Source: Symsagittifera roscoffensis | Lineage: Eukaryota > Xenacoelomorpha > Acoela > Convolutidae | Reading direction: 5' to 3' | DNA: 40,000 nt | Assembly (NCBI RefSeq): GCF_963678635.1 | Contig: NW_026971686.1 | Coordinates: 1-40,000 of the forward strand | In this document: one piece after another, positions 10,407 to 20,220 of the stretch | Numbering within the stretch: the first letter of the stretch is position 1 | Layout of the letters: each line of letters opens with the position of its first letter | Program-made: the position numbers and the translations under genes | The notes under the pieces: generated by a model | Told to the model about the DNA's origin: nothing | Databases searched by the model: none | What the model saw: the letters and a program-made list of their open reading frames with translations, nothing else

Positions 10407-11999
10407 TTATGCAGAGATCCACTTTTCACAAGCCTTTTTTAAACCAGGCCATTCGAATTGTTTCTGTATCCTGTTGTACACTTTGTCCACTCCTTGATGG
10501 CCCATCTGATCATGTGAACGAAAGAGCAGTTCAGTCTGGTACAACTGTGGTAACACTATCGAATTGTACTTGTAAAGGGCCTTGTCCTCCTCTTTCCGTT
10601 TACAGGCTACGATTCCGTCTTTATTCAGGTACAGTAGATCTTTTCTCTTCATGTAAAACTGCTTCAAAATCTTGTAGCTGTCCTCCTCCAAATCTCCTTT
10701 GTCAGGTGCTCCATTCTCGATCCATCTCTTCAGATTGCTCGTCATTCTATCATTTCGTTGAGCCCTTAGGAGATCCGACAGCCGGTATCTGGCTTTCAGA
10801 TACGTCTTTATCACGTTTAATTGCCCGCTCATTATCTCCGGAGCATGGGCATCGCCCAACAACTTGACACACCATATCTTCTTCAAAGGCGTCGCTTCCT
10901 GCACAGATGGTTCCAGATTGGTACGGACGACCGTACCATGTGGCAGCAATCTGGTTGGGCGTTTCGAGACTGCTATCAGCTCGAGCTCATTGGCGGCATT
11001 ATCCACCACAGTGCCCTCCTCGTCGGAGGTGTACCTGTCTCTGTCCGGATCCTGATGCATTTCTCTGTCCAGCCCGCGCTGCTTCCAGTCCACCAACAAG
11101 GAATGAATCGCAATCTCCGATAAATCAGAATTGGAAGTAGTCTCGGATGTGTTATCCCAGGACTGAGGACTCCAGTCATTACTTGAGCCGAATGATTCCG
11201 CATCATCATGTTCCACTCTGTCTGTGATGTTTCTCGACTCCCCAGACAAAACTCTGTCCATTGGTTGCTTTGAATCCGACTCCCCGGACAAATTTCTGTC
11301 CCTAGGTGGTCTCATCAACCTCTCCCCGGACAAATCGTTCTGCACGGGCCTGAAGGTGTCCGACTCCCCGGACATTGTTTCGTCCCCGGAAGAGCAATCT
11401 GAGCTCGGATCGTACTCTTCTTTTGCATCCGTGAAATGTTCTTTTCTCGTGAAGCTGGATTTCGACTTGACCCTGATTTCCTCAGTAACTTGGACCGGGG
11501 TCGGTCTCCCACGTTATATGAACGAAGTCCTCAACAAGACATCCTTCGGCATTGAGGTCACCAGCTGGTTCACTATCGACCGGCAATCCCATTCCAAATC
11601 GCGACCGCGAATGATCACTGGCCTCTTCTCCGTTTTCTCAGTGACGGTCAATCGCTGCATGGTCTCCATCCACTCACGATCATGTCTGTCGACTTCTCTA
11701 TCCAGCAAGTCACGAAGTTTCACCATGACGTCCGGCGCCACACTCACTGTCCTATTTAGCAGAGCTATGCTGTTTATACCCAACCTGGTGAGCTCCTGCT
11801 GTACCAGATTGGATCGGACTAGCAGATTCAGCGGAACGGGTTCACCCCTGGCTATAATCTTTATCTCAGCGGCCGTTTCCACTGGAAGTTCAGGGTGTCC
11901 TGGTATAGGGTGCCCTGACTTTTCCAGCCACCTTGTGAGTGGTAGTTTGTCGTAAGTCTCCTTGTCTAGGAAAGAAAACCCGTCTTTGACCTCCGCTTG
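10407..11999 (-). pseudogene. pol: Pol tether and integrase HHCC zinc-finger region
   Basis: All of 11,999-10,407 can be read in one phase, with a single TAA at 11,514-11,516. The first 180 codons are a helical tether. Codons encoded at about 11,225-11,380 form an unusual spacer with four copies of an LSGE(S) motif. The C-terminal part is the integrase N-terminal zinc finger: HDQMGHQGVDKVYNRIQ followed by FEWPGLKKACEKW, which matches the HH half and helix of HHCC. The frame ends in TAA 10,407-10,409 exactly where the first Cys of the CC pair is expected; the second (LSC) follows in phase. The zinc finger supports integrase multimerisation and DNA binding. Confidence 0.8.
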
Positions 12000-12556
12000 T
12001 TAAGCCTGCTTTTTTTCGAGTCGCTCATAGAATTCTGTCTTCTTTCTGAGGCTATCAGCATTTTGATGCTTGTCACGGGTACGGTGCTCTATGATCATGT
12101 GGTATCCGTCCAGGCGCACGATCCAACGACCAATATAACTTTGGTTCATCGAATAGCTTTTCAGCCAGGCAAGGGCACGATTATCCACACGCAACTTGAT
12201 GGGAGCACTCCCCAAGTAGGCCCTGTATTTTTCCATGAAAGTGATCACCGCGAACATTTCCGCTTTCGGTGCGCCATACTTCATCTCGGTATCGCTCAAG
12301 ACCTTGTTTCCGTAAGCTATTGGACGGAGAACCATTCTCCCGTTCCACTCTTGCTCCTGGTGAAGTATGCCTGATATTGCAACCACTGATGCATCCGTGT
12401 CTAACACAAACACCCCCTTTTCTGTTGGCATGCCGAGGACTGGTGCCTCGCAAAGTTCGCGTTTAATGTTTCAAATTAAACTTGTGCCTCATCGGTCCAA
12501 GTGAACCTTTTGCCTTTGTTTCTCATCAACTGTTGCATGGGGTATATCTTATCGGC
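12000..12556 (-). pseudogene. pol: RNase H domain and RT connection
   Basis: The 143-codon frame 12,000-12,431 carries the RNase H residues: Asp11/Asp13 in LDTDAS, Glu58 after YGAPKAE, Asp83 in RVDNRALAW and Asp126 in NADSLRK. The stretch 12,432-12,556 links it to RT and contains a TAA at 12,476-12,478 and a one-base deletion near 12,463. RNase H degrades the RNA strand of the RNA-DNA hybrid during reverse transcription. The frame stops at TAA 12,000-12,002 but continues in phase beyond it, so this too is a point lesion. Confidence 0.88.
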
Positions 12557-13559
12557 TTATCCCTTGACAAACTCCCGATAATAGTTAGCGAACCCCAAAA
12601 AACTCATCAGTTGTGTATCTGTCTTGAGTGCCTTCCAGGTCAAAACCGCTTCGACCGCTTCGGGATCTGGTCTCACTCCATGCTTATCCACCAGGCGGCC
12701 TAGATACTTTATGGAGTCTCTGAGAATTTCACACTTCGAGGGTTTACACTTCAATCCCGCCTGCTTCATGCAAATAAACACCTCATCTAACCTCTCTATG
12801 TGATCCTCTAGGGTTGGCGTTACGTGATCAATCGACGTAACACATAATGAGATTCCCCTATTTCTTTGTCACACTCGTGAGTGCCTGGGCCATCAGTCGC
12901 TGGCAAGTGGTCGACGCCTTGCACAATCCGAACGGCATCCTCTTCCACTGGAACAATCTCAGCTCGCACGCGAATCCCGTCTTTTCACGATCTTGCTTTC
13001 GGAGTGGCACTTGCCAGAACGCCGAGCCCAGATCTAACGTCGTGAAGAACTTCGCTTCCCCCAACTTGGATAGGCTCTCATCGATGCGGGGAATCGGGTA
13101 TGCGTCCTTTATAGTCACTGCGTTCGGATAACGGAAATCACAACAAAACCTGAGTTGCCCCCCTATATTAGCCATGACCACGCCACAAGCCCACGGGGAT
13201 TTCGACGGCTCGATCATGTCGTATACCATAAACATCTCGATTTCCTTCCTCGTCGATTCTGACTTATGAGGGGTCATTCTTCTCGCCCCTTCCCTATGAG
13301 GTACCGAGCCCTCTTCTATTTCAATCTCGTGTTCTACAAAATTGCAGCAACCTATGTCGGCCTTATGTTTCGAAAAAACGTCTGCGTTCCGACTTAGCAC
13401 CGACCTGAGCGAATCTAGTTCCTTGTCTGATATTTTACCCTTCAAATGTTCTATCTCAGGTAGGACCGATTTATTCGCTGCTAACTCGGTTTCTGTCGGT
13501 CTCTCGGGAAAATTCGAACAATTAGACAACCCATCATCTGTTTCCGACTTCATTGAAAA
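12557..13559 (-). pseudogene. pol: Reverse transcriptase, broken at the active site
   Basis: The 231-codon frame 12,858-13,553 shows the fingers and palm. Conserved pieces are RFCCDFR (residues 135-141), AYPIPRIDE (151-159), the domain A aspartate in TTLDLGSAFW (Asp174) and domain B MPFGL (206-210). A TAG at 12,858-12,860 interrupts the frame. The domain C box is legible at about 12,826-12,839 (YVD followed by the second Asp), but one extra base at about 12,830 shifts the frame exactly between the two aspartates. The thumb/connection part continues in the new frame down to a TAA at 12,557-12,559 and includes KCEILRDSIKYLGRLV and LGFANYYREFVKG, both typical of Ty3/Gypsy RT. The family makes cDNA from the element RNA. 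Confidence 0.9.
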
Positions 13560-14162
13560 CTATTTCCTAGACGTTTTCAATTCATTTGCTCTCTTCAGTA
13601 TACATTCTTGGTTCGCATGCAAGGGACATTTAGTTACATCAAACTTTTTCAAGTTCTCCACACTCTGAAAGTCTGTGTTCAGAGGCAATGCGTAGCCAAG
13701 TTTCTTTCCCCTCTGTATTGTCACTGTTGTTGCTTCTGTGTTCAACAACACACTCACACACAGTCCGCTCTGAGTGAGTGAGAAGCTTCTTCCTAAAATA
13801 GCCGAGCTTTTACTGTTTGGATTTGGTATCAGGCACAACTGTCTGTCATTACTGATTTCATTAAGATTCCTCATCCTAAACGTCGCTACTACGGCTTCGT
13901 TTGGTTTCAATCTCACTTTTCGATCTAGAAAAATTGGCACCTTAGCCTGGTTTATTAAGATCTTATTTAGAAGTTTCTTTTCATACTTCCTCTCCGGATC
14001 TTTGATCCTGATCAACCCGTCATTGAGGTCGATCGTGACATCAAAGTTGCGTACAAAGTCCCTTACCAGGATGAATTGATCGGATTTGTCCAAATTCTCC
14101 ACCACCAGGAAGCTCATCCAAAGATGTCTTCCCCCAAGCTGCAGTGATATAATAGGGTCCAT
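13560..14162 (-). pseudogene. pol: Pol linker between protease and RT
   Basis: The 200-codon frame continues the end of the protease (GGRHLWMSFLVVENLDKSDQ resembles the strand after the flap in Gypsy proteases, and ILVRDFVRNFDVTIDL fits the final retropepsin strands and helix). It then reads a polar region before RT. It ends in a TAG at 13,560-13,562; the RT frame follows in the same phase, so the stop is a point lesion rather than a true end. It has no other recognisable motif. Confidence 0.65.
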
Positions 14163-14698
14163 CCTGTCACATAGATTGCTCCCTGATTGGCAGCTGCCAG
14201 TCTGATGTTTGTCGGTATCAAATCCGACCTATCAAAGCCCATGTCAGTCCAGGTTTTGACTGGCATGACACTGACCACTGCACCCGTGTCTAACAGTCCT
14301 TTCACTGAAAGTTGTCTGCCCTGCGCATCTAGCACATGTGCTGCCAGATCGGCTTCGCAACCTATTTGGACCGCATCCTGTTCAAGCATGGCATTGTGTC
14401 CAGTTCGTCGCACCTTCAGCTCTTCTTGGCCAATATAGATCCGGCCTACCTGATCACTCGCATCAGTTACGTGAGCTTTTGTGTAAATGTTGATGCCGTC
14501 CACATTCATCAGAATTGGATATGGGCCATGGACCTCTATGTAATGTCCATCCACTCTCATCAGCATTGGACCTGCTGTCGTGAGCAGCGCTCGCACTGCC
14601 CTGGAGTTCAGCTTGCGATCTTTCTCCATCAGGTATTCTGCATAAATGTCCAGGTGGACTAGTGTAATCTCGGATGGTTCACTCAAGTTCTTGACCAC
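14114..14698 (-). pseudogene. pro: Retroelement aspartic protease
   Basis: The 194-codon frame contains the catalytic motif LLDTGAVVSV at residues 135-144 (about 14,267-14,296), followed by LIPTNIRLAAANQGAI, which fits the flap region of retropepsins. The protein would cleave the polyprotein as a homodimer. The C-terminal end runs into a frameshift near 14,150, where the next frame (13,560-14,162) takes over. About 100 residues precede the protease core, more than a minimal retropepsin, and probably form a linker from gag. Confidence 0.8.
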
Positions 14699-17010
14699 CT
14701 GGTGTCCTCCGACATTATCTTTGTCCCTTCTTTCGTCATTCCAAAAGTTCTACCAGATATGACATTCAGTTTTAGTCCCTGCTTTCTGGGTTCCTGTTTG
14801 CCCTCTTCTTGCATCGTTTTACTCAGAATGTTAAACTTTTCTCGAAGATCCGTGCTTTCCAGTTCCGACCTTACCCATTGCTCCACTTCTTTCGTGGTTA
14901 GCTCCTGTTTGACATACTGTAACGCTGTCCTTGCCGCCAAACCATAATCTGCTTTGAGTGGGCTGGCCGACTCTTCCTCCAGGCTCGAGGCTACCACCTC
15001 GTCAGGCAAGGTCTTCACCTTCTTAGTCGTAAGGGTGCTCGGTGCCGTATCTTTTCTCCGAGACTCGGCCTCGTTCATCAGACGTGCTCGACTGGCCTTG
15101 ACACCCGAAAGTGCCTCTTCGTGGCGGGGGTGTTTCGCGTTCGCCACTGCATCCCAAAACTGAGTGCAGTCCGACTTGAAGTGTCCCTCCAAGTTACAGA
15201 AGAAGAACTTCGGTCCATATTTCATGATGAGCCCTCTAACGTACTCTTCGTGATCCTCGTCGTCGAGAAAGTAGCCTTTTGCCTTCATATTCTGTTTGTG
15301 AGCAGAACACGCGGAAACATGATGGTCCATCGAACCACAATTCTCACATGACCTCCTCTTATCCATGTCGTCGCGAGGCTTGTACCAACTGGAGCTCGCG
15401 CCAGTGATCTTCCCGCTGTAGTTGCCATAATTGCTGTAACGATTTTGCGCCCTTGGTCTTATGAGCAAGCATTCACGTGACTTCATACGCAAATCATCAG
15501 GCGTGGGTACCTGGTCAAGCGACAGGGTGAAGTGTGTGACTAACATCGTTTTCAACTCCTCACTCTTTACTCCGTCCATGAACTTCGAAGCTATCGCCAA
15601 GTTTCGCTCGGATATTCTCTCATCGGGATTGCTTCTCCTCCTAAGCAGTTCAAGGTCGTCCAAAAATTTGTCTATGGATTCGTCATCTCTTTGACGCCTC
15701 TTTTCGAACTTCACCATAGCCTGGTGCCCTTGTACTCCAGAGCCGAAACGATTCAGCGGGATGTCGAATATCTTGCGAGCGCTGTATCTTTCATTGGCTC
15801 TTTTCGCCATTACACAATTTAGGGCAGTACCCTCCAGGTTGCTCGTTAGTGCACTACATTCCTGTTTCTTGGAGAGACTCTCTTCTTCAAAGTGCAACTT
15901 CATCACCTCTTTCCAAGTATCGATGCAGCCGTCTGACTCGTCTTTGTATGATTTAGGCTTCTTTAATGTCCTTGTTGACCTTTCTTCTCTCTCTGTTGAC
16001 TTTGAGAGTTTGGTGATGAATGTTTCGAGGGATCTATTCAGAGGTTCAAACATCGAAGCATACATCGTTGTGTCCTGCGAGACCGTAGTCAGATCTGGCA
16101 CTGACCTGACTTGTGGCACAGTGGGCAACCTTGTCTCCGGGGTAGCATCTGCTTCCAGCGGAGCTGGATTTGTCCAGCTAGGCCTCGAGGGGGCTGCCCT
16201 GGGCAGCTCCCTATTCCTAGACTCGTAGTTCGTTCTCGAACTTTGATGGGTCCCGGCATAGCTGCCTGTACCATCTCCATCATTCGCCTCCCGATTGCAC
16301 CCATTTAAGATCTTGTCAAGCTTCCGCATCATTAGGTCAGATTTGGCATCTAACCTTTTTTCCAGGCTAGTCATCGTAGGAGCGTAGGTATTATCGTGAT
16401 CGTTAAACAATCGCTCGATCTCTCTTGTCATCCTAGCCTCCCTTTCCTCTGACTCCTTGTTTGCCTGTGCCAGGCTCTCTGCCAGGCATTGATCGGTGTT
16501 CCGAATCAATTGAGCCTGATCAACTCTCGCCTGCGATTTCAAGTGCTTCTGTTCATCTCTCAAATTCTCTTGACCCTGGTGAGCTCTCTCGTCAACTTAA
16601 TCTATTCTTTTGGTCATGTCACGTCTCAGTTCATTCAGACCAGTCATTACGCCAGCAAACATGTCACTTATATCGCCAGCTGCCCCCAATGGCGGGGTTA
16701 GCCCTAGAGCAGATGAGGTCAACTGCGGCTGCAGCCTGGTACTTGATGACGCACCGCCTTTTTGCTTGCCCATCGACGTCATCAGTCTGTCAAACGTCGA
16801 GGGTACTCCCAGGGTTATCCCATCAGACATTGGCCTGGTCGGCGAAGTGGACAACGCCTTTCTGCTGATGTCGTTCCTCGGACACGGCGTGAAATTCACA
16901 TCCGGGTGTGTTATCTCCGGATGGTCATAACTGGAAGATAGACCTTCGGTTTGTAGTGACGCCATGCGCTCATCGTACAGAGACTTCCAACTCTTCTTTG
17001 CCTTCGAACC
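14683..17010 (-). pseudogene. gag: Gag, capsid and nucleocapsid part, with in-frame TAA
   Basis: One frame runs from about 17,010 to 14,683, with a single TAA at 16,597-16,599 inside a coiled-coil segment. Downstream, residues of about 190-370 of the 626-codon stretch resemble a Gypsy capsid (Retrotrans_gag type: WKEVMKLHFEEE, then QRDDESIDKFLDDLELL). A perfect CX2CX4HX4C zinc knuckle (CENCGSMDHHVSAC) lies near 15,308-15,350. A second knuckle near 15,168-15,212 reads FFFCNLEGHFKSDC, where the first Cys of the CX2C pair is Phe. The tail is rich in charged residues. The frame overlaps the protease frame by 16 bases (14,683-14,698), which could be a remnant of a programmed gag-pro frameshift or just another indel. 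Confidence 0.85.
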
Positions 17011-17591
17011 CGTTTGTTGTCACTCGGACTTATACTCGACATCATCGCGTTCTTGCTCTGCTTTGCCAGAGAAAAGTGTGTATTGTTCGGTTGTGAAAAA
17101 TCTTTTCTCCACTTATGACTCTTAGTCTCTGATTTGGACATTCCCCTGAACAATACTTCCTCTCCAGGCACGACCTCGAAACGCTCCGAAGCCTCCTCTG
17201 TCCTCTCGACTTCCTCCCGTTCGAGGTCCTCGCTTGGCTCAAAATCGGGTCGAATAAGTGTTCGTTTCCCTTCGTCAAAGGGGTCCATGAGCGTCTCATT
17301 CGCCGGCCCGGCCTCGGCGCTCCGCCCTTGATTACCATCGAGGTTCTTCTCGCTTCTTAGTTTCATTTCGCTCACTGAAAGATCAGCTTGACCTTTAGTC
17401 GATTCGTCATCTGCAAAAACGTCCGGAACACTGCTAAACGAAGATTGGCTACACCTAGTTCTAAACTTTCGCGTACTTCCCTTGCTCAGCCTGGGAATCT
17501 TAGTAGTCAATCCTAACGAGTGCCTACGCTGCATTCTTTGTATTAAACGATAATGCTCGCATAATTTAATGGCAATGCACACGTACCGCAA
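16911..17591 (-). pseudogene. gag: Gag, N-terminal part
   Basis: The frame encodes up to 226 residues. The first ATG is at 17,532-17,534 (MQRRHSLG); codons upstream of it are open but begin with TTG, so the ATG is the better start. The sequence is polar, acidic in the middle (residues of about 95-145, EREEVERTEEASERFEV) and has no recognisable domain, as is usual for Gypsy gag N-termini. Near 17,010 the frame shifts by one base and continues as the main gag frame. The first 107 codons are also present in a second copy at 19,475-19,702 on the same strand, with about 96-97 percent DNA identity by eye. Confidence 0.7.
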
Positions 17592-17762
17592 ACAAGATGA
17601 AGTTAAACTAGTTAACGCTGCCTACTCGATTCCGTTAGTATCAAAGTGTCTCTTAGATTTCTTAATGACAATACTTGTGACTCAGCTAAAGATACAAACA
17701 GGGCCTACTCAGTATTGATATAATGCTAACTCAACCCCGTTGTATGGTATAACAGTATCACA
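17271..17762 (-). repeat. First copy of the gag 5' end duplication
   Basis: Partner of 19,364-19,873. The left limit is set by the shared TTCGTCAAAGGGGTCC and the right limit by TAACAGTATCACA, after which the two copies diverge completely. This copy is continuous with the rest of gag on its left, so it is the original position. Confidence 0.88.
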
Positions 17763-19266
17763 CAAGTGCACGAGAGCAGGGAACAACTTTTCTTCTCAAG
17801 TGAGTGTGTATCTGCCTAATACACTCACCGAGGTCTTCTTCTATGTGTTCCCGGATTGCCCGAGCTTTCCTATTAAGTAGCTCAAGGCAACCACACAACC
17901 CAAATCACAATCAAAAAAAATTTTGGTTCGGGTACTTCTGATGCACCCGATCTAGAATCCAAAGTTGATCACGAATTTCCGGGTCAAATGGGCTCCTATG
18001 ATCCTAATATGCACGCCCGTTGTTAGTTGACCTCCTATCCCAACCCTAAATGGATATTTTCTGTTTCTCAAATTGCCCCAGGAGGTTTCCCTAAGTTTTC
18101 AATAAGGAGGGTTTCTAAGAGGTTTAGGTCACTCCGGAGGGTTACTTCGGAGGGTTGTTAAGACACTTAGCCTACTCGAGAGGGTTACTTCGGAGGGTAC
18201 TTTATTCACCCAAGAGACTTCGGAGGGTCCCCCTTAACTCACTAAGGAGGGTCAATAAGAGGCTTAATATGCTCCGGAGGGTTACTTCGGAGGGTTCTTC
18301 CAAAATTTTCAAATTTTTGAATCTCACTTAGAAGGGCCTTCAACTAGCTTAAGAAAGCGTCCAAACAAGCTAAATTCTCTATGGGGGTTGTTTTAAATTC
18401 TTCGGAGGGTGTCGTGGAAAATTTCCACTAAGGAGGGTTGCTAAGGGGCGTAAGTCACTCCGGAGGGTTACTTCGGAGGCTTCCCCAAAAATCAGGAAAA
18501 AGGTTTATTTTACCGCGATAAAGCCTCCGAATGCGGTGTAACTTACTTAAAACCAGGTTGGCTGACACGGTCAACCTTCCCAGTAGGATAAACAGGTGTT
18601 TTTATAAAATTTTCTGCCGCTCGGAGGGTTACCTATAATTTGGACCCTCCGAGCCAACAAATTCTAAAAAAAAATTTCTTTTCCGATACTATCAACCCAA
18701 AAACGGTTGCGGTCCGAAAAATTGGTCAAAAACGTCGACTTATGGTACCAAAATTATCCCGATCGGTTGGCTAGTCTTTGAGAAATTGCCAAAAACGTGT
18801 TCGTCCAAATGTCCCTTTTTCACCACCTATATAGGTTCAGAAAAACTTTTTTCGCAATTCCTATTGAAAGTGCCCAAAAATAATTGAAACGAGCGTAGTA
18901 GCCCTGTACGGCACTGGAACAATGCAAAACACCGGACCAAAATTGGTTTGGAGACAAAAATTTGGCCAATAACTATCAAATTTTGACCCTCCGATTCCTT
19001 CCTTTTCCAAGCCTTAAGTCGTTAGCTCTATCCACGGAGCTAATCGGAGGGTTACTCAAGAATTTTTCTGGCAGCCGAGCACGTTATGCTAGCACGCTCC
19101 TAACACAAAAAATTTTATTGCTCTAACTCTAAAAACTCAAAAACTCGATCCCCAAAACAGATTGACAAAATTCAGAAAATTATCGAAATTTTGATCAAAA
19201 AATTTTCGTTTTTTCCAACCTCTACTGAGTTCTTTCTCACGCGGTTTCTTTAGTCAGGGGGATCGA
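17763..19266. other. Non-coding region with GGAGGGT motif cluster, upstream of gag
   Basis: No coding frame is supported. The stretch lies 5' of gag, where LTR and leader would be expected, but I cannot define an LTR. Between 18,100 and 18,490 the sequence is dominated by GGAGGGT, often as the pair CTCCGGAGGGTTA and CTTCGGAGGGT. A composite of about 58 bp (AAGGAGGGT, TAAG, then the pair) occurs three times, at about 18,104-18,160, 18,243-18,298 and 18,430-18,480. A short inverted repeat GTGAGTGT (17,800-17,807) and ACACTCAC (17,821-17,828) lies near the left end. Confidence 0.6.
18104..18480 (+). repeat. Three composite repeats built from GGAGGGT motifs
   Basis: The three copies share AAGGAGGGT, a TAAGAGG-like middle part and CTCCGGAGGGTTACTTCGGA, in that order. 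Spacing between copies is about 139 and 187 bp. A partial version (GAGGGTTACTTCGGAGGGTA) sits at about 18,180-18,200 and a single CTTCGGAGGGTCC near 18,220. The conservation of the motif compared with the AT-rich sequence around it suggests either recent amplification or repeated binding sites; nothing else identifies the factor. Confidence 0.7.
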
Positions 19267-19367
19267 ACTACGTAGCTACTCCCTATTTAAAGCTTTTTGC
19301 TGTTCGCAAAAGCCCGGATATCCAAAAATTTGGGGGTCTATAGTTTGGTCGAAAATCGGTAATTTCG
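19267..19367. repeat. Direct repeat B, left copy
   Basis: About 100 bp, near-identical to 20,121-20,220. Shared landmarks are TATTTAAAGCTTTTTG, AAGCCCGGATATCCAAAAAT and GTCTATAGTTTGGTCGAAAA. The right edge of this copy runs directly into the duplicated gag segment at 19,364. TTTAAATA on the minus strand is a possible TATA box. It could be the end of an LTR, but only this much is repeated. Confidence 0.8.
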
Positions 19368-19873
19368 TCAAAGGGGTCCATGAGCGTCTCATTCGCCGGT
19401 CCGGCCCCGCCCGGCCTCGGCGCTCCGCCCTTGATTGCCATCGAGGTTCTTCTCGCTTCTTAGTTTCATTTCGCTCACTGGAAGATCAGCTTGTCAGCTT
19501 GACCTTTAGTCGATTCATTATCTGCAAAAACTTCCGGAACACTGCTAAACGAAGATTGGCTACACCTAGTTCTAAACTTTCGCGTACTTCCCTTGCTCAG
19601 CCTGGGAATCTTAGTAGTCAATCCTAACGAGTGCCTACGCTGCATTTTTTGTAATAAACGATAATGCTCGCATAACTTAATGGCAATGCACACGTACCGC
19701 AAACAAGATGAAGTTAAACTAGTTAACGCTGCCTACTCGATTCCGTTTGTATCAAAGTGTCTCTTAGATTTCTTAATGACAATACTTGTGACTCAGCTAA
19801 AGTCACACACAGGGCCTACTCAGTATTGATATAATGCTAACTCAACCCCGTTGTATGTTATAACAGTATCACA
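19364..19873 (-). repeat. Second copy of the gag 5' end
   Basis: This segment repeats 17,271-17,762 in the same orientation, with about 96-97 percent identity by eye. It differs by insertions of about 10 bp (CCGCCCGGCC type, near 19,410) and 8 bp (GTCAGCTT, near 19,490) and scattered substitutions. It encodes the first gag codons again (frame 19,475-19,702, same first ATG) but is not followed by the rest of gag: its left edge abuts repeat B. The 8-bp insertion shifts the frame. It is therefore a truncated, non-functional copy rather than a second gene. Confidence 0.88.
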
Positions 19874-20120
19874 AAATTATCACAAGATATAATCAATACA
19901 CAAAACACAATTGATAATCAGATAAGAATATCCTACAGGTGACAGCGACCTTTCGTCAGTATCAATTTATCGCCACACTCTTATCAAGTCACTGTTCTGT
20001 TAAAATCAAACAATCTTTGGTATAAAGCAGAGATGATTCATAAACAGATCAATAAGACTTAGTCTTAAAGAAAAAGACTTCCCTCAATCGGAACGATCCG
20101 AAAGAACGAAGCCCATATTT
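19874..20120. other. Spacer between gag duplicate and repeat B, right copy
   Basis: About 250 bp of AT-rich sequence with no open frame. If the block 19,267-20,220 is a deleted copy of the element lying between two LTR remnants, this would be its untranslated leader. I see no primer-binding site with the TGG start expected there. Confidence 0.3.
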
Positions 20121-20220
20121 AAATACGTAACTACCTATTTAAAGCTTTTTGATATTCGAAAAAGCCCGGATATCCAAAAATTTGGTGGTCTATAGTTTGG
20201 TCGAAAATCGGTAATTTTCG
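20121..20220. repeat. Direct repeat B, right copy
   Basis: Partner of 19,267-19,367, 853 bp away. The main differences are in the spacer after AAGCTTTTTG and one T (GGTGGTC against GGGGGTC). After the shared end the sequence reads TTTTCGACAAATTT, whereas the left copy switches to the gag segment at TTCGTCAAAG. Confidence 0.8.

Larger units (their letters stand above)
8151..17762 (-). mobile_element. Ty3/Gypsy-like LTR retrotransposon internal region, decayed
   Basis: Reading on the minus strand gives, in the order typical of Ty3/Gypsy: gag with CCHC knuckle, aspartic protease (DTG), reverse transcriptase, RNase H, HHCC zinc finger, DDE integrase with GPF-type C-terminus, then an extra macro-like domain. 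RT and RNase H lying before integrase separate it from Ty1/Copia. In-frame stops are at 16,597-16,599, 13,560-13,562, 12,858-12,860, 12,557-12,559, 12,476-12,478, 12,000-12,002, 11,514-11,516, 10,407-10,409, 10,143-10,145 and 9,858-9,860. Frameshifts occur near 17,010, 14,690, 14,150, 12,830, 12,463, 9,700 and 8,435. The copy cannot be autonomous. I could not identify its LTRs, primer-binding site or target duplication. Confidence 0.92.

Noticed and set aside
17800-17828. GTGAGTGT/ACACTCAC hairpin as a packaging or dimerisation signal
   Set aside because: Only 8 bp with a 13-base loop; expected by chance in a window of this size.
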